Positions 23,950-32,982 of a stretch of 49,659 bases of DNA are shown here, piece by piece (positions within the stretch are counted from its first letter, which is position 1; every line of letters starts with the position of its first letter). The stretch is from the IMG/VR virus record IMGVR_UViG_3300036981_000418, positions 1 to 49,659 of that record. One strand, written 5' to 3'. Below the pieces are notes generated by a model, which searched no databases, was not told the DNA's origin, and saw only the letters and a list, made by a program, of their open reading frames with translations. The position numbers were made by a program, and so were the translations under genes. Source of the DNA: a virus.

Positions 23950-24599
23950 TGTAAACTCCTTGTAAAAAATCCTGAGGTCTTGCGCATTTGTTCTTCGCGT
24001 TGATATTTGCCTAATGTATCGGCATATAATTGATCATATTTAGTTCGTTCATCAGCTTTTTCGTATGGAATAGCTTCAAGTAAACATCGATAAAGTAATA
24101 AATTATAAGCGTTATTAGTAAGAGTGTTAGTCGGAGTAAGTTCACTAATAGCTAAAGGTAATTGATAATATATTATTCTAGCCTGATAATTCTGATCAGG
24201 AGTGGGCGCTATTAGAAAATTATATACATCTGCTTCGGCAATATACTCAGGAGTTGCTAATATTGATTGATTAGGCGCATATTTATAACAATAATCTAAT
24301 GATGCTGATTTTAAGGGTGTTAAAACATTAAATAAGGTTGGTGTAGCAGGATTAGCAGTAAAAATATAAAATGTAGATAGATTTTTATAATCAATAGGCT
24401 TTGAAAATGTCGGTTGACCGGCGAATATAATAAAATCCCTAGTAACTCGATCTTCAATACTCTTTAAATCAAGCGCAATTGCTTGTTGAGCATTAGATAT
24501 AAATCTTGGTATCTCATTAGAAAGTGACAATGAAGAATTCTGCATATATTGCTGTATATCATTGACCAATCCAAAATAATCATTTTGAACTAATGGCAT
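23946..24599 (-). CDS. Head-tail adaptor-like protein
   Basis: The 217-residue protein has an N-terminal helical region (YFGLVNDIQQYMQNSSLSLSNEI, RFISNAQQAIALDLKS), a beta-rich centre and a helical C-terminus. This pattern is typical of phage adaptor or connector proteins that join portal and tail. It lies between other tail-adaptor genes. The start has the ribosome site AGGAGACAACT shared by several late genes. Confidence 0.55.
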   Translation of the reverse strand: MPLVQNDYFGLVNDIQQYMQNSSLSLSNEIPRFISNAQQAIALDLKSIEDRVTRDFIIFAGQPTFSKPIDYKNLSTFYIFTANPATPTLFNVLTPLKSASLDYCYKYAPNQSILATPEYIAEADVYNFLIAPTPDQNYQARIIYYQLPLAISELTPTNTLTNNAYNLLLYRCLLEAIPYEKADERTKYDQLYADTLGKYQREEQMRKTSGFFTRSLQ

Positions 24600-24618
24600 A
24601 GTTGTCTCCTACTCTCTC

Positions 24619-25329
24619 CTACTCTTGGCAAAGTATATTAGTGTAACCTCCGTCACTATTTATACCTGCATTACTCATTACTATGAATTTTACACTTTTA
24701 TTAATTATTTGGGAATTAAAAGTTGAAAAATTAATGTTTTGCAAAATTGTAGAAGCATTAGTATTATTTGCTCCGGGTTGTAAGATTATATAAAGCGGTG
24801 TCCCATTTAATCCGCCCCGAATAGTTCCAATATTTACTCCACCAATTATTATATAACTTCCACTTACAGTTATTGATCCGCCGGTTGTAATAGTTAAATT
24901 ATCTTCTAAAGTTAGATTATCAGAGATAAGCACTTGTAAAATACCTCTACTTAAGTCTGTAATGCCGTTTGCTTGGGATATAGTTATGTTAGGATTAATA
25001 ATCACTGGTGAACCGCCAATAGTGTAAATAACTGTGTTACCGGTGTTATTAAGTGTCACAGTCTCAGTAGGTTGCACATAAAAAGGACGAGGATTCTCAA
25101 CAGAAAATGGATCGCCAGGCAATGCTAAAACTTTTCCTTGAGGATTAGGCTCTGTTAAAAAATCTTTATGAACATAAAATCCATTAAAAGTTAAAGTATT
25201 ACCATACCACTCATATTGTTTTCTTAAATCATAATGCATAATCTTAAAGCCGGATGTATCACATTTAGCAATAGGATGATGATTCTTAAAAGAATAAGGT
25301 TGATAACGACGATTTTTCTTATATTTCAT
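24619..25329 (-). CDS. Phage structural protein with CD-x-SGF N-terminal motif and beta-solenoid tail
   Basis: The N-terminal 80 residues (KCDTSGFKIMHYDLRKQYEW, GFYVHKDFLTEPNPQG) resemble a conserved small podophage family that lies beside tail-adaptor genes. From about residue 95 the sequence turns to short repeated beta strands (TLEDNLTITTGGSITVSG), suggesting a beta-solenoid extension. It may decorate the tail hub. Its GTG/ATG region overlaps the previous stop by four bases. Confidence 0.5.
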   Translation of the reverse strand: MKYKKNRRYQPYSFKNHHPIAKCDTSGFKIMHYDLRKQYEWYGNTLTFNGFYVHKDFLTEPNPQGKVLALPGDPFSVENPRPFYVQPTETVTLNNTGNTVIYTIGGSPVIINPNITISQANGITDLSRGILQVLISDNLTLEDNLTITTGGSITVSGSYIIIGGVNIGTIRGGLNGTPLYIILQPGANNTNASTILQNINFSTFNSQIINKSVKFIVMSNAGINSDGGYTNILCQE

Positions 25330-26396
25330 AAATTAAACTGAAAAATATATGGTGCATGTTCAGTATCTTCTTGTTCAATATCCTCCATAGATTTTTCAGC
25401 TAATTGCATTAAATTAACCATTTTATCAGGCGATATTTCGATACCCATTATTTTATCTTTCTGGGCGAATTTAAGAGCTAAATTTGCACATAAAGCCTCA
25501 TAAAATCTATTAGGAATATTAATGACATCTGTTAAATTAATAATCTTTGGATTTAGTATTTTTAAGTTGAGAATAAGATAAGGATAATCAGGGTTACCAT
25601 CAGGAACCGGCCATAAAGTAATTGAAGGATTAATATCTCTATTAAATAAATAACTTGAAACACTTCCTGTTAAATCTTTAGTTGCTATCCCTAAATATTG
25701 ACTGCGACTGAGTAAGCTAATTTGTCTTGAGATATTATGTGTGCAGAAATAAATCTCTTGAATATTTAATATATCACCGCCAGTCTCTCTAATTCTCCAA
25801 GCAAAAGCGAATTGAGCTACTTTATTAACAAACCATACTTGTTGCCCTTGCGTATAAGTCTGAGATCCTGGCGCAATTACTGTAGTCCAAATGTCATCAA
25901 TATAATTATAAACATTTATCGCATATTCAATAATAAGATTATATTGAGTAGTAACATTTGCCTGAATACCTATATAATCTATAGCAAAACCATCATTATC
26001 ATATTGAAACTCAATCCACCCATTTGGCGAGTTTTGAATACAAGCAGTATTAGGGTTGCCATCAAATGCATTCTCAGCAACACCAGAATCAGAAAACGCC
26101 GCTCCTCCAAGTTGTCTTTTAATCTTCGCAACAGATACTTCGCGCTCAGGAAGGTCAGCAGTGCCTATCGGTAATTGGTAGCTTTTCTGACTTGCTACAA
26201 GATTAACCATAAACGGTTGAATACTATAAAGATTATTATATCTTGCCCAATCAGTAAGTAAGATATTTAAAGAATTTATTGCACTATTAAGAGGATTTCC
26301 AACTAATTCAGGTAGACTTAACCCGATACGTTCAAAAGACTCTATAATAACCTCATTTGCCGTTACATTTATAAAAGGATTTAGGGTAATTGTCAT
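25326..26396 (-). CDS. P22 gp4-like tail adaptor with inserted discoidin-like domain
   Basis: The outer parts, NEVIIESFERIGLS to NLYSIQPFMVNL (13-66) and FYEALCANLALKFAQ with a helical end (about 300-350), look like tail accessory factor gp4, which binds under the portal. Between about residues 96 and 218 sits a segment with AENAFDGNPNT, GWIEFQYD and a final ILNIQEIYF. This is the layout of an F5/8 type C (discoidin) carbohydrate-binding domain. P22 gp4 has only about 166 residues; the insert explains the extra length. Such a domain on the tail may touch surface glycans. Confidence 0.6.
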   Translation of the reverse strand: MTITLNPFINVTANEVIIESFERIGLSLPELVGNPLNSAINSLNILLTDWARYNNLYSIQPFMVNLVASQKSYQLPIGTADLPEREVSVAKIKRQLGGAAFSDSGVAENAFDGNPNTACIQNSPNGWIEFQYDNDGFAIDYIGIQANVTTQYNLIIEYAINVYNYIDDIWTTVIAPGSQTYTQGQQVWFVNKVAQFAFAWRIRETGGDILNIQEIYFCTHNISRQISLLSRSQYLGIATKDLTGSVSSYLFNRDINPSITLWPVPDGNPDYPYLILNLKILNPKIINLTDVINIPNRFYEALCANLALKFAQKDKIMGIEISPDKMVNLMQLAEKSMEDIEQEDTEHAPYIFQFNL

Positions 26397-26407
26397 TTAA
26401 CCCTCCT

Positions 26408-27097
26408 TTATAATGTTCCTTGTTGAGCCATAAATGCTTGAAATGTAGGAGCTACCCCTGAATTAATCACAAATCTAATTGCATAAACAGGTGCTGCAAA
26501 ATTTAAATATTGTGAAGTCGAGAGATTAGCTACTACTGTACCTGTGCCTGTATTTCCTCCAGGTGCTATTATGGGAACATTAAGCCAATTATCTGTAGGA
26601 TCAAATGTTGGTAGGGAAATGTAATTCTCAAAAGGAAACAATGTATATTGCAAATCATAATTTATCGTTCCTCCTACTTCAATTTGTACTGCCCATTGAG
26701 ATTTTTGAACATTCATTGACATTTTAAAAGGTACAGATTGAGCTAAGATACCAAAACCTACGCTCATCGCAGTAATATTTCCGTTAGTAGTTAGAGAAAT
26801 TAATGTACTATAATATTGAACTGAAGACTTTGTATTATTATTAGATCCAGTTAGAACTTCAGTAACGATATTTCCAAATACATCTTTACCAACAATAGTA
26901 ACATTAGTTGCTGAGTTATTTCCAACTGAGGTAAAAGTAATTTGTCGATTCCACTGTGGAGTTGATACTACAATATTTGCATTTGCATTAAGAGCAGCAT
27001 AATTAAGTACTAATGCTCCAGCGCCTGTTCTACTTTGAACAGCAGCATAAAAGCTAGTATTAGCAGCTAAATAGCTATTAAGTACTTGAATCTTCAT
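26408..27097 (-). CDS. Beta-sandwich virion protein, probable capsid decoration
   Basis: The 229-residue protein is beta-rich and Asn/Thr-rich, without membrane segments. The core NVTIVGKDVFGNIVTEVL followed by ITAMSVGFG aligns with FTIWGFDQDDVFMTEKIS and AISVG in the next gene upstream, suggesting two paralogues. Placed just after the capsid gene, they are probably head decoration or head-tail proteins. Confidence 0.55.
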   Translation of the reverse strand: MKIQVLNSYLAANTSFYAAVQSRTGAGALVLNYAALNANANIVVSTPQWNRQITFTSVGNNSATNVTIVGKDVFGNIVTEVLTGSNNNTKSSVQYYSTLISLTTNGNITAMSVGFGILAQSVPFKMSMNVQKSQWAVQIEVGGTINYDLQYTLFPFENYISLPTFDPTDNWLNVPIIAPGGNTGTGTVVANLSTSQYLNFAAPVYAIRFVINSGVAPTFQAFMAQQGTL

Positions 27098-27112
27098 CAG
27101 TAAATCTCCGTT

Positions 27113-27934
27113 TTAATTATAAGGAACTACGTACTGAGGCACTCCATAAACAATTCTATAATTTTGTTGATTTACATCATTAGTGCTTGCAGACATAAGC
27201 CAGACCACAACAAGCCTGTTTATTCCATTAACAGTAAAAGCTGATAAATTTACAGTACCTCTAATATCTCCGGTAATTGCTGTTGCAGGTGCCGTCTGAT
27301 CAGCAATTGTGTAACTAGTACCTATACCAGTTGCTGGAATTGGAGCAATTATAGTGGGTGCTCCAAAATTACCTGAACCAAGAATTCTATTAACATTATT
27401 TAATACATAAGGAAGACCAATAATAGCAGTTGTACCTACTGAAATTGCACCAACAGTAGCACCCCCTGCCCAAACTCTAGTAACTCCAGCGAAAGCTTTC
27501 TTACCGAAGATTGTAGTACTAGCAGATACACTAATTTTTTCAGTCATAAATACATCATCTTGATCAAATCCCCATATAGTAAAGGTAGTAGTAGTAGAAC
27601 CAACAGCTAAAGTAATAGATACTGCACGTGGAGTATCAAAAAAATAAACTGTATCAGTTGTATTAGTATAATTGTTATAAATACCAGGTACTGCTGTCGC
27701 ACCAACACTAGCTGTAAGAGGTATATAAGAAGCACTAGTAGTTGCAGGTACTAAATTAGCTAATGTAGTAGTGCTTCCAGCCAATGGCACAACCGAAAGA
27801 GAACCAAGTTGAGGTTGTAGAACACCTACTTGACTTCCCTTTAAAGCTTTAGCTTTTACTTTGCCAATGCTAATTAAATTACCAACATTATTAGGTTGAT
27901 AAAATTGATTCTGCTTAGTTAATGAAAAAACCAT
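27113..27934 (-). CDS. Beta-sandwich virion protein, probable capsid decoration
   Basis: The 273-residue, Thr/Val/Ala-rich all-beta protein starts 15 bases after the capsid gene ends. It shares the strand pattern of the 229-residue protein that follows it. It opens with a short Lys-rich arm that may bind the capsid. No enzymatic motif is present. Confidence 0.55.
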   Translation of the reverse strand: MVFSLTKQNQFYQPNNVGNLISIGKVKAKALKGSQVGVLQPQLGSLSVVPLAGSTTTLANLVPATTSASYIPLTASVGATAVPGIYNNYTNTTDTVYFFDTPRAVSITLAVGSTTTTFTIWGFDQDDVFMTEKISVSASTTIFGKKAFAGVTRVWAGGATVGAISVGTTAIIGLPYVLNNVNRILGSGNFGAPTIIAPIPATGIGTSYTIADQTAPATAITGDIRGTVNLSAFTVNGINRLVVVWLMSASTNDVNQQNYRIVYGVPQYVVPYN

Positions 27935-27949
27935 TATAACCTCTTTAAA

Positions 27950-28852
27950 TTAAAAACCTTGGCAACAAATAGTTGATCTAGCATTACTTGGACCACTTGA
28001 ATAACGATCAAAACCACCCATACCAACAGTTCTATTTTTTTCATCCATCCACGTTGAAACTTCAGCCATGTTTTTCTCATAGAAAAGCAATCCGTTTGGA
28101 CATGTTGTAAATAAAAAGAATGAATTAGGATTAGTTAAGTAAGGATTAACCACATAACCACCTTTTATAAATCCCTGATGATATATAACACCGATATCAC
28201 GATTAGCAGTACCAGGACGTTCAGCATTAAATAATACTCGAGCCACATCATATTGAAGAGTTGGTGAACAAAGTAATTTATCACCTTCATAATTCAATAC
28301 TTTACCAGCAGCATCAGGTAATGTCTGAGCAATTGTTATCATATCTGTAAGAGCTGTCTCACTAAAAGTAGCAGGAGAAAGAACGTTAGAATATACACCA
28401 ACTGCAGTTGGATGTTGATTTGATGCAAATGCTTGACCATCTCCAATCGGATTAGTATTATTAAACGCAAAATTAAATACGTTAGTAGCATTTACGTCAC
28501 GAGTTAATACTAAAGAAGTTTTAATTTGCTCTCCGGCATTTGGAAATTCATCAGTATATAAATTATCGTCTATTGATTCAAAAGTGAACTCTATAGCTGA
28601 CGAAAAGCTCGTATGATCGTATTGCGTTTTATTGATAATGAAGTTGGTTTGTAGTTCATATGCTTCACCTTCGTTCATTGCTTTCGCATATCCCATTGGT
28701 GCATATTCAACAACTATATCAAATGCTTTTTTAGTTGGAACTATTTTAAAATATTTTTTATATAAACTTTCATAATATTTAGCATCACATAATACTAAGC
28801 TTAATCCAGGCCACATAAAATTTATAATTTGTGATCTTGTTACTTGTGCCAT
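27950..28852 (-). CDS. Major capsid protein
   Basis: The 300-residue protein has the size and composition of HK97-fold capsid subunits. An N-terminal helix region is followed by VEYAPMGYAKAMNEGEAYE and an E-loop-like segment. A long central helix comes next (LTDMITIAQTLPDAAGK), then a P-domain/A-domain stretch with LLCSPTLQYDVARVLFNAE and VVNPYLTNPNSFFLFT. It resembles gpT-type capsid proteins. The position after scaffold and behind a strong internal promoter supports the call, since capsid protein is needed in large amounts. Confidence 0.75.
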   Translation of the reverse strand: MAQVTRSQIINFMWPGLSLVLCDAKYYESLYKKYFKIVPTKKAFDIVVEYAPMGYAKAMNEGEAYELQTNFIINKTQYDHTSFSSAIEFTFESIDDNLYTDEFPNAGEQIKTSLVLTRDVNATNVFNFAFNNTNPIGDGQAFASNQHPTAVGVYSNVLSPATFSETALTDMITIAQTLPDAAGKVLNYEGDKLLCSPTLQYDVARVLFNAERPGTANRDIGVIYHQGFIKGGYVVNPYLTNPNSFFLFTTCPNGLLFYEKNMAEVSTWMDEKNRTVGMGGFDRYSSGPSNARSTICCQGF

Positions 28853-28902
28853 TTAAATATCTCCTCTTAAATGTTTTATTAATTAATTATGGTAAAAGGT
28901 AA

Positions 28903-29505
28903 TTATAAAATGTAACTATAAGGTATAAACAGAGCATTATTTAATGATGTACTCCATGCGTTACTAGGTGATACATTTACTAATTTCATATTAACACCGC
29001 CAGCTCCTATTTTTGTTGTTGAATAACCTGTTGAAGTATTGCCATCGACAGTTCTAAAACCAACTGAAGTACTAAAATTATTAAGACTTCCTATTTGAGT
29101 TTGGGCAAAACCGGTAGGTAATTGTATTGCATCAGCTTGCATATCATAAAGTGTGAGTTGATCTACTTCTACCGCTACATATGTTTGAACACCTGTAGGT
29201 TTTATTGTATTAGCTGCCCAATATTGTTGGATCGTTGATGGAATAACTCCTTGATTTGCACTTGGTGCAACTATTCCTGTACCACCGGTTGTAAAATCTT
29301 TAAATGCTCTTGCTGAACCTAGAAATGGTGGATTGCCTGAAGTAGCAACAGTTATAAGACCGGCAGTAATTGCAACAGGAGTTCCTACAAAAATATTTGC
29401 AGCAGTTCCACTTCCTATAGCATACCATAAGTAATTTGCTGAATAAGGATGAGAAGCCATAGATTTTACTGGATTCATTCCTAAATTTTGATTATAAATT
29501 CCCAT
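28903..29505 (-). CDS. Probable head decoration protein
   Basis: The 200-residue beta-rich protein is encoded directly before the capsid gene. It has the sequence GTPVAITAGLITVATSG and a GTAANIFVGTP strand pair of the kind seen in small head decoration proteins. It is the first gene behind the internal late promoter, with AAAGGAGATAAC before the ATG, and is therefore likely abundant. Confidence 0.6.
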   Translation of the reverse strand: MGIYNQNLGMNPVKSMASHPYSANYLWYAIGSGTAANIFVGTPVAITAGLITVATSGNPPFLGSARAFKDFTTGGTGIVAPSANQGVIPSTIQQYWAANTIKPTGVQTYVAVEVDQLTLYDMQADAIQLPTGFAQTQIGSLNNFSTSVGFRTVDGNTSTGYSTTKIGAGGVNMKLVNVSPSNAWSTSLNNALFIPYSYIL

Positions 29506-29552
29506 GTTAGTTATCTCCTTTAATTAATATAAGTTTTCCGACCTATATTAAT

Positions 29553-29581
29553 ATTGTAGGTAACTAACAAAGAGATGTCAA
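29553..29581 (-). promoter_or_regulatory. Internal late promoter for capsid genes
   Basis: On the minus strand TTGACA (29576-29581) and TACAAT (29553-29558) are separated by exactly 17 bases, a near-perfect sigma70 promoter. It lies 48 bases upstream of the decoration/capsid genes and behind a terminator. Confidence 0.8.
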
Positions 29582-29675
29582 AAATTTGTAATAATGATTG
29601 ATTTCTTGAAAAATAAAGAAAAAATAAAGAATAAAATGTTTTGATTTAAACTATAATTTGTTTATAAAGAAAAAT

Positions 29676-29710
29676 AGGAAATTTTAATGGATGCGCCGTT
29701 AAAATTTCCT
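29676..29710 (-). terminator. Rho-independent terminator in the late region
   Basis: AGGAAATTTTAA (29676-29687) pairs with TTAAAATTTCCT (29699-29710) over an 11-base loop. On the minus strand the stem is followed by ATTTTTCTTT. It starts 4 bases after the stop of the gene at 29714 and separates it from the capsid unit. Confidence 0.8.
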
Positions 29711-29713
29711 AAA

Positions 29714-30241
29714 TTAAAAATCATCATCTCTAATCGGACGTCTTTCGTGACGATATTCTTTTACCTTACCTTCAGCTCTTTCAAATAATCCTGGATTCGC
29801 TGGAGAATAATTTGGTTTTCGACCACCTGTTGCAGCGCCTTGAAGCGCCAATTCATAATGAGCTTTCTCATGATATTCCCAGATATATTTATCTATCTCC
29901 ATCAATATCTGTCCATGTCTTATTATCACATCTTCATTATTATTTTTATTCTTTTCAGTAATAATATTAAAATATGGATGCATACTTTTTTTAACAGGTA
30001 TCCAACCCTTTTCCATAAGTTCCATTTGATAATCGCGTTTACTGGCAGGATTAAGATCTGCAAACAACCATTTTTTATCATAAGGAATTATTTCTTCAGG
30101 AATATGTAATTTACCTCGACGGCTATTCATCATAGTCGTTCTATACTCATCATAAGATAATTTAGTTTTGCGGTTGTCCTCAGAGCGAGTTTTAATAGCT
30201 TTAAAACTTACTGCATCTTCTTTGATTTTATTATTAATCAT
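29714..30241 (-). CDS. Unknown late protein between scaffold and capsid genes (175 aa)
   Basis: The product is charged and mainly helical with a basic C-terminus (KVKEYRHERRPIRDDDF). It begins at the stop codon of the scaffold-like gene (ATGA-type overlap), suggesting coordinated production. Its place between scaffold and capsid suggests a head assembly role. No family recognised. Confidence 0.6.
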   Translation of the reverse strand: MINNKIKEDAVSFKAIKTRSEDNRKTKLSYDEYRTTMMNSRRGKLHIPEEIIPYDKKWLFADLNPASKRDYQMELMEKGWIPVKKSMHPYFNIITEKNKNNNEDVIIRHGQILMEIDKYIWEYHEKAHYELALQGAATGGRKPNYSPANPGLFERAEGKVKEYRHERRPIRDDDF

Positions 30242-31299
30242 TAGTATTCACCTCTTTCATGAGCTTTATTTAATTGATTTTTATCATAAAATTTCTTATA
30301 TAATTTAGCTTTAAGTTCAATATTTACCGGTTTATGATTTAAATCCTTTACTTCAATTTTTTTAATTAATCGTCGAGCCATATTATTTGCTAGATCTACA
30401 CTTCTTTTATCTTTCATAACATCTCCATTTCTTCTTACTGCCGTTATAGGATTATTTATTAAATTACGCATTCTCTCACCGTGAGTGCTATATTTATTAT
30501 GCATAACATCTTCTACTTCTTTATAAAAATCACTAGAATAAACCTTGTTTTTTTTACCGCTAAACACATATTTTTTCTTTAAATTTTCCATAACTACTAT
30601 GGTATCGTCAACAAGTCCTTGATCATAATGCTCCGAAGACGGATTCATATAAGGGTTAGTTTTAACAAAATTCCTAGAATCAAGATCTAATTTATTAAGG
30701 TCAAATTTAGAAGATTGTTTTCGCGGAGTAGAGCGATTATCAGTTGCATACTCTTCATCACTAGAATAGTCCTGCGGTGCTTGCTTAGCAAATTCTCTCA
30801 TTTTTAGATCTAAATTAAAGCGCGCTTCATTTAACTTCTCTAGAGTGTCCTCAGCTTGAAATATACGCGTCTTTTCTTCTTTTATTTCCGCATCTCGTTT
30901 AATAGCTTTAACAGTTTCAATATCCTCTTGTACTTTTTTATATTCAGCAGTTATTTTTTCTGCTTGTTGTTGATAAATAAGTTTACGTTGCTGGGCTATT
31001 TCATATTCTTTAGCAATTTTTTCTTCATTGCTTTGATTAACTTGCTCTTCTAAAGCATTTAAACGCTCTACAAGCTTTTTATTATTATCAATTTCTTCTT
31101 GTTTAGCGCGCCTGCTACGTTCATCAAAAGAATATGAGTCAATTTCTTCTTCTTCTTGATCATCAAGATCAAAATCATTAGTATCGTCATCATCTATATG
31201 CTCATCTACTATTTTTTGAAGATCTTGTTCAGTAGTTGGCACTCTTCCTTCTAAAATCGCCTCTTCTTCATCATCTAAAAATTTATTTTTATCATCCAT
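30241..31299 (-). CDS. Probable scaffolding protein
   Basis: The 352-residue protein begins with a very acidic segment (about 1-60) and continues with a long coiled coil (65-175: VERLNALEEQVNQSNEEKIA). It ends with a basic helical tail. This acidic/coiled-coil/basic layout, and a position between portal and capsid genes, match phage scaffolding proteins that guide procapsid assembly. The sequence itself is not diagnostic. Confidence 0.6.
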   Translation of the reverse strand: MDDKNKFLDDEEEAILEGRVPTTEQDLQKIVDEHIDDDDTNDFDLDDQEEEEIDSYSFDERSRRAKQEEIDNNKKLVERLNALEEQVNQSNEEKIAKEYEIAQQRKLIYQQQAEKITAEYKKVQEDIETVKAIKRDAEIKEEKTRIFQAEDTLEKLNEARFNLDLKMREFAKQAPQDYSSDEEYATDNRSTPRKQSSKFDLNKLDLDSRNFVKTNPYMNPSSEHYDQGLVDDTIVVMENLKKKYVFSGKKNKVYSSDFYKEVEDVMHNKYSTHGERMRNLINNPITAVRRNGDVMKDKRSVDLANNMARRLIKKIEVKDLNHKPVNIELKAKLYKKFYDKNQLNKAHERGEY

Positions 31300-31322
31300 T
31301 GACTGTCTCCTCTAGGTTGATA

Positions 31323-31790
31323 TTAAATATAAGGCGTTAGAAATAAATGATCGATATAGTAAGGATCAGATACATGTGCTTTTAGAGTAATATCAGGTAA
31401 CATAGCAACATATTCACCACCAACTTTGAATTTGTCATATTCATATTTGGAAAATTTATACCATTGACCTATATAAAAACGCTGACCATTAGGGAAACAT
31501 TCTTTATCTTTAAAACAATCTTCACCAAAAGCTAAAATCTTAAAGACAGATTGTTCTAAAGCATCTTTAATAATAGTTTCTTCAACATATTGGCAAATCA
31601 TGCCTTTATTATCCATTTTATAAAGCTTGCCATATACATAATTCCTTTCCGGTCTAATTATGTCATAACCAATTTCTTTAATTATGTTTGCTGTGACTTC
31701 TTCTTCAGTCCATTCTTTCTTGAATTCTTTGTGCCATGTTTTTGAGATATTAAAATTATTCTCATGTTTTACAAAATCTTTTCCGTTCAT
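31323..31790 (-). CDS. Unknown late protein (155 aa) carrying the 35-bp repeat
   Basis: The product is mixed alpha/beta with aromatic-rich strands (RFYIGQWYKFSKYEYDKF) that suggest a small beta barrel. At about residues 69-79 it contains EETIIKDALEQ, encoded by a 35-base sequence identical to the end of the gene at 2486-2755. The ATG follows AGGAGACAACA. Function unknown. Confidence 0.6.
   Translation of the reverse strand: MNGKDFVKHENNFNISKTWHKEFKKEWTEEEVTANIIKEIGYDIIRPERNYVYGKLYKMDNKGMICQYVEETIIKDALEQSVFKILAFGEDCFKDKECFPNGQRFYIGQWYKFSKYEYDKFKVGGEYVAMLPDITLKAHVSDPYYIDHLFLTPYI
31550..31584 (-). repeat. 35-bp exact repeat, copy B
   Basis: The minus strand of these bases equals 2719-2753 exactly, about 28.8 kb away in the opposite orientation. 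It lies in frame inside the 155-residue late gene. Confidence 0.9.
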
Positions 31791-31814
31791 TGTTGTCTCC
31801 TATGAATAGATAAT

Positions 31815-32045
31815 TTATATTATAGTTGTTCCTGAAAATTTAATCTTTAAGGCAGCAACTCTTTCTGATTCACTTTGGAATCTTCCTAGTTCTTCTAATA
31901 TTTCTTGGATTGTTTTTCTTCGTGCAAAAATCAGATTATATTGATTAATATCGTCTTGAATAAAGCTTTTATCTAACAGCTGACGTGTAGATTCGCCATA
32001 CATAGATTCTAAACGTTGTACAAATTTTTCTAAGTCCATCATCAT
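31815..32045 (-). CDS. Unknown small helical late protein (76 aa)
   Basis: The product is helical and charged (LEKFVQRLESMYGESTRQLL, then IQEILEELGRFQSESERVAAL) with no known motif. It belongs to the run of small genes between portal and scaffold. Any of the first three codons (ATG ATG ATG) may start it. Confidence 0.55.
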   Translation of the reverse strand: MMMDLEKFVQRLESMYGESTRQLLDKSFIQDDINQYNLIFARRKTIQEILEELGRFQSESERVAALKIKFSGTTII

Positions 32046-32140
32046 TATTATATTGTTGCCAATTGCTAATTAATAATAGTGTAATAGAAAAAAATTTTTA
32101 TACAACGTTTTTTTTAATACTTATCACGAAAGTATTAATA

Positions 32141-32641
32141 TTATCTGTAAGACTTAGTACGACCACCTCTTTTCTGACCTTGTGCCGCTTCCATTTGCCT
32201 TTTAGCATAAGCGTTTTGATCTTCAGCTCCTTGAGCTTGTGCATTCATCATTCTTTCTTGAGCTGCAGATGATTTATTTGCTTGACGCATTTGATTAAAC
32301 GCCATACCTGCTTGAGCTGCAGTACCGGCAGCATTAACTGCATGTCCTATATTTCCGGCATTTCTAGCAAGAGTACCGCCAACAGCACCAAGACCTTTTG
32401 CGCCTAAACTAGCAGCTTTAGTACCTAAACTAAGACCTTTTGCTAAATAAGGAGCAGCCATACCTGCACCTTTAGCAAGCATACCGATTAAACTTCCTAA
32501 AAAATGATGCTCTCTCGTTGCTTTTTTATGAGTTTTTTTATCAATATTTTGAGTATCAAGAGTTTTACCGCAAAGCATTTGTCCTATCATATGATGCTCT
32601 CGCATTGCTTTTTTAATATGTGATTTTCTAACATTTTGCAT
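32141..32641 (-). CDS. Small basic Ala/Gly-rich late protein (166 aa)
   Basis: Two N-terminal motifs, REHHMIGQML (15-24) and REHHFLGSLIGML (44-56), repeat each other, with a related REPHFIGAMLGA in the adjacent 107-residue protein. A Gly/Ala-rich amphipathic stretch follows (about 57-110), then a Gln/Ala helix and a basic end GQKRGGRTKSYR. It may be a minor virion protein that interacts with membrane or DNA. Confidence 0.6.
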   Translation of the reverse strand: MQNVRKSHIKKAMREHHMIGQMLCGKTLDTQNIDKKTHKKATREHHFLGSLIGMLAKGAGMAAPYLAKGLSLGTKAASLGAKGLGAVGGTLARNAGNIGHAVNAAGTAAQAGMAFNQMRQANKSSAAQERMMNAQAQGAEDQNAYAKRQMEAAQGQKRGGRTKSYR

Positions 32642-32658
32642 TTTATAATCCTATTTAA

Positions 32659-32982
32659 TTATTTCTTTTTAAATCTATTAACTAAATCTATAATAGCAGG
32701 TATTGCTGAGGCAGCACCTAACATAGCTCCAATAAAATGAGGCTCACGTTTAACTCTTTTACCTTTTTTATGACCGCCAAATTTACCAGCAGAAGGAGCT
32801 GGAGTCATCACACTATGAAAAGGAGTAATACCATCCATGCCACCCATGCCACCCATAGCATGCTTTGTACGTGTTATACATCCACCTTTTTTACGTTTTA
32901 ATCTTGTTACTGATTCACTCTTGCCAGTAGGAACTTTAGCATTAGCTGAACCTAGTTTACTTTTTATTTGATCTAAATACAT
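32659..32982 (-). CDS. Small basic Gly-rich late protein (107 aa)
   Basis: The protein is rich in Lys, Gly and Met. It contains RKKGGCITRTKHAMGGMGGM in the middle and ends REPHFIGAMLGAAS plus a hydrophobic helix and FKKK. The REPHFIG motif recurs in its downstream neighbour. The charge suggests DNA or capsid-interior contact. AGGAGACAACA precedes the ATG. Confidence 0.6.
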   Translation of the reverse strand: MYLDQIKSKLGSANAKVPTGKSESVTRLKRKKGGCITRTKHAMGGMGGMDGITPFHSVMTPAPSAGKFGGHKKGKRVKREPHFIGAMLGAASAIPAIIDLVNRFKKK

